Positions 33,960 through 44,165 are shown, counted from the stretch's first letter. The stretch: 64,000 nucleotides of DNA from Pseudomonas putida NBRC 14164 (GCF_000412675.1 NC_021505.1:3962501-4026500); one strand, 5' to 3'. Numbers and translations are program-made. Notes: generated by a model not told the origin, from the sequence alone.

Positions 33960-35831
33960 TTAGTAACGGGTGATATCCGCATTGGCTTCCAGCTGCTTGC
34001 GGTAGGCCGCGAAGTCCTGCTGGCCAGCACGCGACGCGAGGTAGCGGCGGATCTGCTGCTTCTCTTCGTCGGTGGCGGTAGCGCCTTCGTTGACGCCCTT
34101 GAGCTGCAGCACCACCAGGCTACCGTCACGCAGCACTACGCTGCCATACACCGGCTTGCCCTTGGCTTGCGGCTTGCCCAGACGGAACAGCGCCTGCAGT
34201 TCGGCCGGGTCAATACCGTCCTCGCCTCGGGTAACTGCTTCATAGGCCTTCCAGCCTTGCCCTTCGTGCACGTTGTCAGCTGCGATGGAACCGTCACGCA
34301 GGCCGGCGATCAGCTTGTCCGCCTTGGCCTTGAGCTCGGCCGTCGCCTTCTCTTTGGCCAGGTGTTCGCGGATGTTGCTGGCCACCGCTTCCAGCGGCAG
34401 TTGCTCCGGCTTGCGGTGCTCCTTGACGCGCAATACCACGGTGGTCTCCGGGTCGAGCTCGATGGCGGTGCTGTTGGCAGCCTCCTCCAGCACTTCTTCG
34501 GAGAACGCAGCCTGCACCACCGCACGGTTGGCGGTGATACCTTCACCACCCTCGCGACCGAAGGCTGCAGAGGTCTGCACCTTGAGGTTCAGGTCCTGGG
34601 CCGGCTGGGCCAGGTCGGAAGCCTCGTAGGCAGCATCCTGCAGCTGCTTGCTGGCATCGACGTAACGCTGCTCGACCAGCGGGGTTTTCAGGTCGCGGGT
34701 CAGCTTGTCCTTCAAGCTGGCGAAGCTCGGCACTTCAGGCGCCTGCACACCCAGCAGCTTGATCAGGTGATAGCCAAACTCGGTGCGCACTGGCGTCGAG
34801 ACCTGGCCGTCCTGCAGCTTGTACAGCGCATCCTCGAACGCCGGGTCGTACACACCCGGGCCGGCAAAGCCGAGGTCACCACCGCTGTTGGCCGAACCCG
34901 GGTCCTGGGAGAACTCCTTGGCCAGCGCGGCAAAGTCTTCACCCTTGGCCAGACGCTGCTCGATCTCTTCGGCACGGGCCTTGGCCTGGGCGTCGGTGAC
35001 CTTGTCGTTGACCTCGATGAGGATGTGCGCGGCATGGCGCTGCTCGGCGAGGTTGGCGATTTCCTTCTCGTACTGGGCCTTGAGCTCTTCGTCGGTCACT
35101 TTGACCTGGTCGAAGAACACCGACTTCTTCAGCTCGATATAGTCGATCACCACCTGGTCAGGCGACATGAACTCCTTGGCGTGCTGCTCGTAATGCGCCT
35201 TGACCTCTTCGTCGCTGACCTTGACCGCGGCCGGGTCGGCCTTGAAGGTCAGGGAGGCGAAATCGCGGGTCTGCTTCTCCAGGCGAGCGAAGGCATCGAC
35301 CTGCTGGTCGGTGACAAAGCTGCTACCCGCCAGGCCGGTGCGCAGCTGGCCGATGAGCATTTCCTCGGCGAGCATCTCGCGGAACTGCATGCGGCCGTAG
35401 CCCATCTGGCGGATGACCTGGTCGAAACGGTCAGCACTGAACTTGCCATCCACCTGGAACTCCGGCGTTTGCAGGATCACCTGATCCAGCGCAGCCTCGG
35501 AGAAGGCAAACTTGGCATCTTCGGCGCCTTGCAGCAGCAATTTGCGGCTGATCAGGCCCTTGAGCGCCTCTTCACGCAGCAATTTGTCTTCCAGCAGCGC
35601 TGGGTCGAAATCCTTGCCCAACTGTTGCATCAACTGACGGCGCTGCATGTCGGCCGCCTGGGCCAGCTCGTTCTGGCTGATGGTCTGGCCGTTCACCTTG
35701 GCGGCGTCCTGGCTATGGGTGGCGGCCTGGAAAATAGCTTCGAAACCGGTCAACGCCATCAAGACGACGATAAGGCCGATGATGGTCTTGGCAATCCAAC
35801 CTTGTGAATTATCCCTGATATTTTGCAGCAT
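33960..35831 (-). CDS. ppiD: Periplasmic folding chaperone / peptidyl-prolyl isomerase PpiD
   Basis: 623 residues from the ATG at 35831 (MLQNIRDNSQGWIAKTIIGL). One N-terminal membrane anchor (about 16-34) is followed by a SurA-like chaperone region, a parvulin domain (about 265-360, with RHAAHILIEVNDKV and GGDLGFAGPGVYDPAFEDAL) and a second SurA-like part. It sits at the Sec translocon exit and assists outer-membrane protein folding. The order lon-hupB-ppiD is conserved from E. coli. Confidence 0.95.
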   Translation of the reverse strand: MLQNIRDNSQGWIAKTIIGLIVVLMALTGFEAIFQAATHSQDAAKVNGQTISQNELAQAADMQRRQLMQQLGKDFDPALLEDKLLREEALKGLISRKLLLQGAEDAKFAFSEAALDQVILQTPEFQVDGKFSADRFDQVIRQMGYGRMQFREMLAEEMLIGQLRTGLAGSSFVTDQQVDAFARLEKQTRDFASLTFKADPAAVKVSDEEVKAHYEQHAKEFMSPDQVVIDYIELKKSVFFDQVKVTDEELKAQYEKEIANLAEQRHAAHILIEVNDKVTDAQAKARAEEIEQRLAKGEDFAALAKEFSQDPGSANSGGDLGFAGPGVYDPAFEDALYKLQDGQVSTPVRTEFGYHLIKLLGVQAPEVPSFASLKDKLTRDLKTPLVEQRYVDASKQLQDAAYEASDLAQPAQDLNLKVQTSAAFGREGGEGITANRAVVQAAFSEEVLEEAANSTAIELDPETTVVLRVKEHRKPEQLPLEAVASNIREHLAKEKATAELKAKADKLIAGLRDGSIAADNVHEGQGWKAYEAVTRGEDGIDPAELQALFRLGKPQAKGKPVYGSVVLRDGSLVVLQLKGVNEGATATDEEKQQIRRYLASRAGQQDFAAYRKQLEANADITRY

Positions 35832-35900
35832 GCGTCCCCCAGAAACGGCTGTACCACTGCGTCGACAACCGCGGAGCGTGGGTAGAATCCTGATAAAAGA

Positions 35901-35930
35901 AAGGCGCATCCGAGGATGCGCCTTTTCTTA
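35901..35930. terminator. Terminator between hupB and ppiD
   Basis: Stem AAGGCGCATCC-ga-GGATGCGCCTT with T-rich sequence on both sides (TTTTCTTA rightward; TTCTTTTAT on the minus strand). It lies 82 bases after the hupB stop, so ppiD likely has its own promoter or depends on read-through. Confidence 0.85.
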
Positions 35931-36012
35931 GCAAACGTGTCAGGCGGGAACGTTTGCGCCCCGCCTTCAGCGTGCTCGGCCCCGGCAAAGCCAGGTCCGG
36001 CTGAAAGACGAC

Positions 36013-36285
36013 TTAGTTGACGGCGTCTTTCAGGCCTTTGCCAGCCTTGAAACCTGGAACCTTGGCGGCTTCGATCTTGATCGCCTTACCGGTTTGCGGG
36101 TTACGGCCAGTACGCTCGGCGCGGTCCTTTACCGAGAAGGTACCGAAGCCAACCAGAACGACGTCGTCGCCTGCTTTCAGGGCACCGGTTACGGAGTCGA
36201 TCACAGCGTCCAGAGCCTTACCTGCGGTAGCTTTGGAAATGTCAGCCGATGCAGCGATAGCGTCAATCAGTTCCGACTTGTTCAC
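36013..36285 (-). CDS. hupB: DNA-binding protein HU-beta
   Basis: 90-residue histone-like nucleoid protein. The DNA-binding arm has the signature GFGTFSVKDRAERTGRNPQT, and the N-terminus MNKSELIDAIAASADISKAT is typical of HU. The start codon is GTG (36285) with AAGGGGA seven bases upstream. It lies between lon and ppiD, as in enterics, and has its own terminator. Codon use is biased towards highly expressed codons. Confidence 0.96.
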   Translation of the reverse strand: MNKSELIDAIAASADISKATAGKALDAVIDSVTGALKAGDDVVLVGFGTFSVKDRAERTGRNPQTGKAIKIEAAKVPGFKAGKGLKDAVN

Positions 36286-36437
36286 TCTAAGTCCCCTTAT
36301 TTCTCTATTGAGTTTGTTTCTAAGTATGTAATGAAAAGCTTATGAAACGTGCGCTGGGTGGCTTGATGACAATAGCGTGCCGCTTTATAGCAAGGGCCCG
36401 AAAAAACTGTCAAGGAAAGCCCCCCAGCCAAAAACTA

Positions 36438-38834
36438 CTAATGCGTGCTGATTCTTTCCTTAGCATCGCCGTCGCGCTTTTCATCTTTCGCGACAATCTC
36501 AGGAGCCACATCTGGCAAGGGCTCCGGGGCGTATTGCAGCGCAATTTGCAGGACTTCGTCAATCCATTTGACCGGTTTGATCTGAAGATCCTGTTTGATA
36601 TTTTCCGGAATCTCCTTCAGATCGCGAACATTCTCCTCTGGAATGATCACCGTCTTGATGCCGCCACGGTGTGCCGCCAGCAGTTTTTCCTTCAACCCGC
36701 CAATGGCCAGCACCTGGCCACGCAGGGTGATTTCGCCGGTCATGGCCACGTCGGCACGTACCGGAATCTGCGTCAGCGCAGACACCAGCGCGGTGCACAT
36801 GCCCACGCCCGCGCTTGGGCCGTCCTTCGGCGTGGCGCCTTCCGGCATGTGGATGTGTACGTCGCGCTTCTCGTGGAAGTCGGCGGCAATCCCCAGGCTA
36901 CGGGCGCGGCTGCGTACCACGGTCTGTGCGGCGGTGATCGACTCGACCATCACATCGCCGAGCGAGCCGGTCTTGATCAACTGGCCCTTGCCGGGGATGA
37001 CCACGGCTTCGATGGTCAGCAGTTCGCCACCCACCTGGGTCCAGGCCAGGCCGGTGACCTGGCCGATCTGGTCCTGCTGCTCGGCCAGGCCATAACGGAA
37101 CTTGCGCACGCCCAGCAGGTGCTCCAGCTGCTCGCTGGCCACCTTGACCTTGACCTGCTTCTGCCCGGTATGTTCCTTGACCACCTTGCGGCAGACCTTG
37201 GCAATTTGCCGCTCCAGGCCCCGCACACCGGCTTCGCGGGTGTAGTAGCGGATGATGTCGCGGATCGCCGAAACGTCGACCTCAAGCTCTTCCTTCTTCA
37301 AGCCGTTGGCCTTGACCTGCTTGGGCACCAGGTACTTGACCGCGATGTTGATCTTCTCGTCCTCGGTGTAGCCCGGAAGGCGGATGACTTCCATCCGGTC
37401 GAGCAGCGCCGGCGGGATATTCATCGAGTTCGAGGTGCACAGGAACATCACGTCCGAGAGGTCGTAGTCGACTTCCAGGTAGTGGTCGTTGAAGTTGTGG
37501 TTCTGCTCCGGGTCGAGCACTTCCAGCAGTGCCGAAGCCGGGTCGCCACGCATGTCACTGCCCATCTTGTCGATTTCATCGAGCAGGAACAGCGGGTTGC
37601 GCACACCCACCTTGGTCATCTTCTGGATCAGGCGGCCAGGCATGGAGCCGATATAGGTACGGCGGTGGCCACGTATCCCGGCCTCGTCACGCACGCCACC
37701 CAGGGCCATGCGCACGAACTTGCGGTTTGTGGCAGCAGCGATCGACTCGGCCAGCGAGGTCTTGCCCACGCCAGGTGGGCCGACCAGGCAGAGCACCGGG
37801 CCGCGGATTTTCTTGACGCGCTTCTGCACGGCAAGGTACTCGAGGATGCGTTCCTTGACCTCTTCCAGGCCATAGTGGTCGGCATCGAGAATTTCCTCGG
37901 CCTTGGTCAGGTCCAGACGCACCTTGCTCTGGGCCTTCCACGGTACCTGCACGAGCCAGTCGAGGTACGAACGCACCACCGTGGCCTCGGCCGACATCGG
38001 CGACATCTGCTTGAGCTTGTTCAGCTCGGCCTGGGCCTTGGCCAGGGCATCCTTGGGCAGGCCAGCGGCTTCGATGCGCTTTTTCAGCTCTTCGACTTCG
38101 TTGTGGCCTTCGTCACCATCACCGAGCTCTTTCTGAATGGCCTTCATCTGCTCATTCAGGTAGTACTCGCGCTGGCTGCGCTCCATCTGCTTCTTGACCC
38201 GACCACGGATGCGCTTTTCAACCTGCAGCAGGTCGATTTCAGCATCCAGCAGCGCCAGCACGTGCTCGACACGGGTGGTCAGGTCGACAATTTCGAGAAT
38301 TTCCTGCTTCTGTTCGATCTTCAGGGCCATGTGGGCGGCCATGGTATCGACCAGACGCCCTGGCTCTTCGATGCTGTTCAGCGAAGACAGCACTTCAGCA
38401 GGGACTTTCTTGCCCAACTGCACGTACTGCTCGAATTGCGACAGCAACGTGCGCACGAACACTTCCGACTCGCGCTCGGCGGCGTCGGTTTCGTCGATCA
38501 GGGAGACTTCGGCACGGATGTGCCCTTCTACTTCGGTGAAACGCTCGACCGCGCCACGCTGCTCGCCCTCGACCAGCACCTTGACGGTACCATCAGGCAG
38601 TTTCAGCAGCTGCAGCACAGTGGCCACGGTGCCGACACGGTACAGGGCGTCCTCGCCCGGATCGTCGTCGGCCGGGTTTTTCTGGGCCAGCAGCAGGATC
38701 TGCTTTTCGCCCGTCATCGCTGCCTCGAGGGCTTCGATGGATTTTTCGCGCCCCACGAACAGCGGGATAACCATGTGCGGGTAAACAACGACATCGCGCA
38801 ATGGCAAAAGAGGCAAGTCGAGGGTGGTCTTCAT
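36438..38834 (-). CDS. lon: ATP-dependent protease Lon
   Basis: 798 residues: N-terminal substrate-binding LAN domain (about 1-200) with coiled coil, AAA+ module with Walker A GPPGVGKTSLAE and Walker B LFLLDEIDKMG, and C-terminal protease domain with catalytic Ser in PKDGPSAGVGM and Lys in GGLKEKLLAAHRGG. It degrades misfolded and regulatory proteins in the cytosol. A sigma-32-like promoter lies upstream. The C-terminal tail is longer than in E. coli and ends in acidic and charged residues. It sits between clpX and hupB. Confidence 0.97.
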   Translation of the reverse strand: MKTTLDLPLLPLRDVVVYPHMVIPLFVGREKSIEALEAAMTGEKQILLLAQKNPADDDPGEDALYRVGTVATVLQLLKLPDGTVKVLVEGEQRGAVERFTEVEGHIRAEVSLIDETDAAERESEVFVRTLLSQFEQYVQLGKKVPAEVLSSLNSIEEPGRLVDTMAAHMALKIEQKQEILEIVDLTTRVEHVLALLDAEIDLLQVEKRIRGRVKKQMERSQREYYLNEQMKAIQKELGDGDEGHNEVEELKKRIEAAGLPKDALAKAQAELNKLKQMSPMSAEATVVRSYLDWLVQVPWKAQSKVRLDLTKAEEILDADHYGLEEVKERILEYLAVQKRVKKIRGPVLCLVGPPGVGKTSLAESIAAATNRKFVRMALGGVRDEAGIRGHRRTYIGSMPGRLIQKMTKVGVRNPLFLLDEIDKMGSDMRGDPASALLEVLDPEQNHNFNDHYLEVDYDLSDVMFLCTSNSMNIPPALLDRMEVIRLPGYTEDEKINIAVKYLVPKQVKANGLKKEELEVDVSAIRDIIRYYTREAGVRGLERQIAKVCRKVVKEHTGQKQVKVKVASEQLEHLLGVRKFRYGLAEQQDQIGQVTGLAWTQVGGELLTIEAVVIPGKGQLIKTGSLGDVMVESITAAQTVVRSRARSLGIAADFHEKRDVHIHMPEGATPKDGPSAGVGMCTALVSALTQIPVRADVAMTGEITLRGQVLAIGGLKEKLLAAHRGGIKTVIIPEENVRDLKEIPENIKQDLQIKPVKWIDEVLQIALQYAPEPLPDVAPEIVAKDEKRDGDAKERISTH

Positions 38835-38893
38835 GATTTCGCCTCTACAGCGGCCTTATGGCCGGAAACCGGTGGAAATGATGCTTGGACCTA

Positions 38894-38922
38894 ATGTGGG
38901 GGCACGCTTGGGAAATTACAAG
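38894..38922 (-). promoter_or_regulatory. Candidate heat-shock (sigma-32) promoter of lon
   Basis: On the minus strand, CTTGTAA (38922-38916) and CCCCACAT (38901-38894) are separated by 14 bases, close to the sigma-32 pattern CTTGAAA-N13/15-CCCCATNT. The expected leader to the lon ATG is about 50 bases. Confidence 0.6.
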
Positions 38923-38942
38923 CGCTAGCGCAGTAAAAGCAG

Positions 38943-38964
38943 AAAGGGGCCCGTAGGCCCCCTT
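38943..38964 (-). terminator. Terminator of clpX
   Basis: Minus strand: AAGGGGGCC-tac-GGGCCCCTTT with one unpaired G, followed by a T-rich stretch (CTGCTTTTA), 34 bases beyond the clpX stop. Confidence 0.75.
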
Positions 38965-38997
38965 CTTGCTTGCAACCGTCACCGGCCATTGCCTGAA

Positions 38998-40281
<1,284 letters not shown>

Positions 40282-40346
40282 TCGATCGATCCAATCCGGT
40301 AGGCTTGCAACACAAGATGAAGGCAATTGCGGGCTTTTTCAAGTCC

Positions 40347-40375
40347 GCAGGTAGGCGCTTTCCGCGCCTACCTGC
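40347..40375. repeat. 12-bp-stem hairpin between clpP and clpX
   Basis: GCAGGTAGGCGC-tttcc-GCGCCTACCTGC, 15 bases after the clpP stop. There is no T-tract on either strand, so it may slow or protect transcripts rather than end them. Confidence 0.75.
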
Positions 40376-40389
40376 TCTGACACCCCGGT

Positions 40390-41031
40390 TCAGGAGGCCA
40401 GTTGCCGCTTGTCGTAGACCGAGTCGATCAGGCCGTACTCGGCCGCGCGCGAGGCGCTCATGAAGTTGTCACGCTCAGTATCACGCTGGATGGTCTCGAG
40501 GTCCTGGCCGGTGTGGTAGGCCAGCAGCTCGTTGAGACGCGCCTTGATGCTGAGGATTTCCTGGGCGTGAATCTGGATGTCGGTAGCCTGGCCCTGGAAG
40601 CCGCCCAATGGCTGGTGAATCATCACCCGCGAGTTAGGCAGGCAGTGACGCTTGCCCTTGGCACCGGCGGTCAACAGGAACGCACCCATGCTGCAGGCCT
40701 GGCCGATGCAGATGGTCGAGACGTCCGGCTTGATGAACTGCATGGTGTCGTAGATCGACATGCCTGCAGTCACCGAGCCGCCTGGGGAGTTGATGTAAAG
40801 ATGGATATCCTTGTCCGGGTTTTCCGCCTCAAGGAACAGCATCTGCGCCACTACCAGGTTGGCCATGTAGTCTTCTACAGGGCCCACCAGGAAGATCACT
40901 CGCTCCTTCAACAGCCGCGAGTAGATGTCATAGGCGCGTTCGCCACGGGCGGACTGCTCGATAACCATCGGGACCAGGCCGCCGGCGGCCTGGATGTCAG
41001 AGCTCTGCTGAATATAAGAATTGCGGGACAT
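40390..41031 (-). CDS. clpP: ATP-dependent Clp protease proteolytic subunit ClpP
   Basis: 213-residue serine peptidase that forms the double-ring chamber of ClpXP/ClpAP. The catalytic triad is readable: S114 in GQACSMGAFLL, H139 in SRVMIHQPLGG, and D188 in QRDTERDNFM, a constant offset of three from the E. coli numbering. It lies between tig and clpX, all on the same strand. Confidence 0.97.
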   Translation of the reverse strand: MSRNSYIQQSSDIQAAGGLVPMVIEQSARGERAYDIYSRLLKERVIFLVGPVEDYMANLVVAQMLFLEAENPDKDIHLYINSPGGSVTAGMSIYDTMQFIKPDVSTICIGQACSMGAFLLTAGAKGKRHCLPNSRVMIHQPLGGFQGQATDIQIHAQEILSIKARLNELLAYHTGQDLETIQRDTERDNFMSASRAAEYGLIDSVYDKRQLAS

Positions 41032-41123
41032 GTCCTGCGCTCACTCCCAAATAGTCATGGCTTGAATACGCACAAGCCAGCGCGAAGGCTGGCTTGTGGG
41101 GGTTTCCTACGAGAGAAAACGTA

Positions 41124-42437
41124 TTACTCGGCTTCGGCTGGTGCCTCGGCTGGTTTTACGGCTTCTTCGTACGAGACCGACTTGTCGGTCACAGTCGCTT
41201 TCTGCAGAACAGTATCTACAACTTGTTCTTCCAGCACAACCGAACGCACTTCGTTCATTTGCTGGTCGTTCTTGTAGTACCAGGCGATGACCTGCTCAGG
41301 CTCCTGGTAAGCCGAAGCCATTTCTTCGATCATCTCGCGAACCTTGGCGTCGTCCGGCTTCAGTTCGAACTGCTTGACCACTTCGGCCACGATCAGGCCC
41401 AGCACTACGCGGCGCTTGGCTTGCTCGGTGAACAGCTCGGCAGGCAGCTGCTCAGGCTTGATGTTGCCACCGAACTGCTGAACAGCCTGCACGCGCAGAC
41501 GGTTGACTTCGTTTTCCAGCAGGGCCTTTGGCACTTCGATCGGGTTGGCGGCCAGCAGACCGTCCATGACCTGGTTTTTCACCTTGGTCTTGATCGCCTG
41601 GCGCAGTTCACGCTCCATGTTCTTGCGAACTTCGGTGCGGAAGCCTTCCAGGGTCGACTCTTTGATACCGAACTGGGCGAAGAACTCTTCGTTCAGCTCT
41701 GGCAGCACAGGGGCGGCAACGCTGTTGACGGTGATGGTGAACTCGGCAGCTTTGCCAGCCAGGTCCAGGTTCTGGTAGTCCTCTGGGAAGGTCACGTTGA
41801 CAACGCGCTCTTCGCCAGCCTTGGCGCCAACCAGGCCTTCTTCGAAGCCCGGGATCATGCGGCCGGAGCCCAGCACCAGCGGGGTACCCTTGGCCGAACC
41901 ACCGGCGAACACTTCACCGTCAACCTTGCCGACGAAGTCGATGTTGACCTGGTCGTCGTTCTGCGCGGCGCGCTCGACAGCCTCGAAACGGGTGTTCTGC
42001 TTGCGCAGCACTTCCAGCATGTTGTCCAGATCGGCGTCAGCCACTTCGGCGCTCAGGCGCTCGACGTTGATCGACTCGAGGCCGGCAACGGTGAACTCAG
42101 GGAACACTTCGAAGATGGCGACGAATTCCAGGTCCTTGCCTTTTTCGAAGGACTTTGGCTCTACAGCAGGGGCGCCAGCCGGGTTCAGCTTCTGCTCGAC
42201 GATGGCTTCGTAGAAGGAAGCCTGGACCAGGTCACCGAAAGCCTCTTGACGGGCGTCAGCTTCAAAACGCTGACGGATCACGTTCATCGGCACTTTACCA
42301 GGACGGAAGCCCGCAATCTTGGCGCGCTTGGCAGTCTGCTGCAGACGCTTGTTGACTTCGTTCTCGACGCGCTCGGCCGGAACGGCGATGGTCATGCGGC
42401 GCTCGAGAGCGGAAGTGTTTTCAACAGAAACTTGCAT
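41124..42437 (-). CDS. tig: Trigger factor (ribosome-associated chaperone)
   Basis: 437 residues from the ATG at 42437 (MQVSVENTSALERRMTIAVP); an in-frame start six codons earlier is less likely. The ribosome-binding tail carries the signature GFRPGKVPMNVIRQRF (about 44-59). The middle FKBP domain is about 150-240, and the C-terminal arms form the chaperone cradle, ending in a Pro/Ala/Glu tail. First gene of the tig-clpP-clpX block, with a sigma-70 promoter at 42500-42528. Confidence 0.97.
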   Translation of the reverse strand: MQVSVENTSALERRMTIAVPAERVENEVNKRLQQTAKRAKIAGFRPGKVPMNVIRQRFEADARQEAFGDLVQASFYEAIVEQKLNPAGAPAVEPKSFEKGKDLEFVAIFEVFPEFTVAGLESINVERLSAEVADADLDNMLEVLRKQNTRFEAVERAAQNDDQVNIDFVGKVDGEVFAGGSAKGTPLVLGSGRMIPGFEEGLVGAKAGEERVVNVTFPEDYQNLDLAGKAAEFTITVNSVAAPVLPELNEEFFAQFGIKESTLEGFRTEVRKNMERELRQAIKTKVKNQVMDGLLAANPIEVPKALLENEVNRLRVQAVQQFGGNIKPEQLPAELFTEQAKRRVVLGLIVAEVVKQFELKPDDAKVREMIEEMASAYQEPEQVIAWYYKNDQQMNEVRSVVLEEQVVDTVLQKATVTDKSVSYEEAVKPAEAPAEAE

Positions 42438-42499
42438 GGATATTCCTCGTTGCACAGACGTTAGCCGGCGTTAGCCCGACTCCAGAATCAAGGGCAAGC

Positions 42500-42528
42500 A
42501 TTCTAGTGAGTCGCGCAGCAGAAGTCAC
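42500..42528 (-). promoter_or_regulatory. Candidate tig promoter
   Basis: On the minus strand, GTGACT (42528-42523) and TAGAAT (42505-42500) are 17 bases apart. The leader to the tig ATG is about 55 bases. Confidence 0.55.
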
Positions 42529-42687
42529 CCCACTCGGGACGACGGGAAACCACGCCGGTCGATTAACTTTCAAGGCCCGCACGGCTTACCGCCGAGCCTG
42601 CTTCAATAAGGGCCGCACGACGCCCAGGGCGACCTGCAGCCGAAATACCTTGTCAAACAACTGCCAGTGGCGAATTCGCTTCCTTTA

Positions 42688-42987
42688 TTACTCGGGATCG
42701 ATTTCGTTGAACTGGCAATATTCTTCCCACCCCATCCCCAGCGCCTCGGCCACCTCGCGGTGCGTCTCCAGGCGCATGGCCTGCAGCTGTTCCGGGGTTT
42801 CGGCAATCAATTGCAGCGCCAGCTCCCAGGGCTGAATGCCCTGCTCATCGGCCGCATCCTCGAATGCCCACTCGATCTGCTGGGCCTGCTCGCGCGCATC
42901 CAGCTCACGAATCTCTTCGAGCAGCTGCGGGTTGGCCTCGGCAAAGCGCTGTAGCGCCAGGGCCTGACGGGATTCTTTTGCAATCAT
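42688..42987 (-). CDS. DUF6388-family protein, 99 residues
   Basis: Small acidic soluble protein, mostly helical (ALALQRFAEANPQLLEEIRE ... EEYCQFNEIDPE), without signal peptide or membrane segment. It is common in Pseudomonas and of unknown function. It lies upstream of tig on the same strand, with 250 bp between that contain the tig promoter, so it is probably a separate unit. Confidence 0.75.
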   Translation of the reverse strand: MIAKESRQALALQRFAEANPQLLEEIRELDAREQAQQIEWAFEDAADEQGIQPWELALQLIAETPEQLQAMRLETHREVAEALGMGWEEYCQFNEIDPE

Positions 42988-43162
42988 TGAGCTGTTCCTC
43001 TGCCGGCCAACCTGGCCGGTGTTTCAACCGGCTGAAATCTAACAGCTTTTATTGGGATGCCACTAGAGGATTGCAAGGGGCGGCACGCATTGATTTTTCA
43101 TCCGGCCAACAGCCCTACAACATCATAGGAAAAGCCCTATGGCAGGAGCGACCAGCCCAGGC

Positions 43163-43190
43163 TTGAATGGAGCACCTTTTTTGGTACACT
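43163..43190 (+). promoter_or_regulatory. Promoter of the toxin-antitoxin operon
   Basis: TTGAAT (43163-43168), 16-base spacer, TACACT (43185-43190) preceded by TG one base away (extended -10). The toxin ATG begins only four bases after the -10 box. Confidence 0.6.
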
Positions 43191-43193
43191 TCC

Positions 43194-43550
43194 ATGGACA
43201 GGAACGACCCAACACTGAAAGCCCGCTTCTTCCGCACCAAAGCTGGCAATGAGCCCGTGCGCGAATGGCTGACTTCTCTCCAGCGCACGGACAAACACCT
43301 GATTGGCAGCGAGATCAAGACAATACAAATGGGCTGGCCGCCAGGCATGCCCATTGTCAGAAAGCTGGACAAAGGCTTATGGGAGGCAAGGGTCAACCTG
43401 GCAAACCAGACCGCCCGGGTTCTCTTTACCGTGGAGGGAAACATCATGATCCTGCTTCACGGCTTCATCAAGAAAAGCCAGAAAACACCAGCACCGGACC
43501 TGGCCACCGCCAGGCAGCGCAAAGCCGCCATAGAGAGGCACCAGCAATGA
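43194..43550 (+). CDS. RelE/HigB-type toxin (Gp49-like, PF05973)
   Basis: 118 residues from the ATG at 43194 (MDRNDPTLKARFFRTKAGNE); another ATG at 43167 would add nine residues but lies inside the promoter. Family features are REWLTSLQRTDKHLIG, the KGLWEARVNL strand, ARVLFTVEGN and LLHGFIKKSQKTP followed by a basic helical tail. Such toxins cleave mRNA on the ribosome. The stop overlaps the antitoxin start (ATGA). The toxin-first order is that of higBA. Confidence 0.88.
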   Translation: MDRNDPTLKARFFRTKAGNEPVREWLTSLQRTDKHLIGSEIKTIQMGWPPGMPIVRKLDKGLWEARVNLANQTARVLFTVEGNIMILLHGFIKKSQKTPAPDLATARQRKAAIERHQQ

Positions 43551-43843
43551 ACCCCCACATCGGCACCGACTTCGATGAGTTTCTGGCAAATGAGCAGCTT
43601 GCCGAAACGGTATCTGCAACCGCCCTCAAACGCGTGATCGCCTGGCAAATCGCCGAAGCCATGAAAGCGCAGAAAGTCACCAAGAAGGCACTGGCCGAAC
43701 GCATGCACACAAGCCGAACTGCGGTTGACCGCGCGCTGGATCAGAACGATCCCGGCATGACACTGGCAACCCTGGCCAGCGCAGCACGAGCTCTCGGGCA
43801 GCGCGTGGAGGTGCGCCTGGTACCAGAGAGCGCCCCCGCCTGA
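43547..43843 (+). CDS. XRE-family antitoxin (HigA-like)
   Basis: 98 residues with a helix-turn-helix (about 33-75, MKAQKVTKKALAERMHTSRT AVDRALD) and a short N-terminal segment (about 1-30) that probably contacts the toxin. It starts in the four-base overlap with the toxin gene, so the two are translated together. It should neutralise the toxin and repress the operon; no clear palindromic operator was found at the promoter. Confidence 0.87.
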   Translation: MNPHIGTDFDEFLANEQLAETVSATALKRVIAWQIAEAMKAQKVTKKALAERMHTSRTAVDRALDQNDPGMTLATLASAARALGQRVEVRLVPESAPA

Positions 43844-43871
43844 GCGAGGATCTACTAATCAAGATTCAAAA

Positions 43872-43905
43872 CAAAAAGGCGCCCGATCTCACGATCAAGG
43901 CGCCT
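43872..43905 (-). terminator. Terminator of the tRNA operon (distal)
   Basis: Minus strand: AGGCGCC and GGCGCCT arms with an inner GATC-GATC pair, followed by TTTTTGTTTT. It follows tRNA-His copy 2 and resembles the hairpin after the other tRNA-His. Confidence 0.8.
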
Positions 43906-43916
43906 CTTCTGGAATA

Positions 43917-43993
43917 TGGGGTGGACGATGGGAATCGAACCCACGACAACTGGAATCACAATCCAGCGCTCTACCAACTGAGCTACGCCCACC
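43917..43993 (-). tRNA. tRNA-His (GTG), distal copy
   Basis: Reverse strand: full cloverleaf with anticodon GTG in loop TTGTGAT, T-arm GGTTCGATTCC, encoded CCA, and the extra G at position -1 that pairs with discriminator C, the hallmark of tRNA-His. Last gene of the four-tRNA operon. It differs from the other copy only in the anticodon stem. Confidence 0.97.
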
Positions 43994-44028
43994 ATATTGC
44001 AGTGTTGCAGTACAGCTTTACAGAAGCA

Positions 44029-44113
44029 TGGTGCGGACGAAGAGACTCGAACTCTTACAGCTTGCGCCGCTGGAACCTAAATCCAGTGTGTCTACCAATT
44101 TCACCACGTCCGC
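44029..44113 (-). tRNA. tRNA-Leu (TAG)
   Basis: 85 bases on the reverse strand with a long variable arm (class II), anticodon TAG in loop TTTAGGT, GGTAGACAC in the D-arm, T-arm GAGTTCGAGTCTC and encoded CCA. It reads CUA (and CUG by wobble or modification). It lies between the two tRNA-His copies. Confidence 0.97.
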
Positions 44114-44122
44114 GTAACGCTT

Positions 44123-44157
44123 AAAACAAAGGCGCCAGATGCTATCGAGGCGCCTTT
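44123..44157 (-). terminator. Internal hairpin/terminator within the tRNA operon
   Basis: Minus strand: AAAGGCGCC...GGCGCCTTT with a 12-base loop, followed by GTTTTAA. It follows the proximal tRNA-His and precedes tRNA-Leu. It may terminate part of the transcripts or act as a processing signal. Confidence 0.65.
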
Positions 44158-44165
44158 GAAGAATA

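Noticed and set aside
36342..38894. An 850-codon plus-strand frame opposite lon
   Set aside because: Shadow of lon. The His- and Gln-rich translation is typical of antisense reading.
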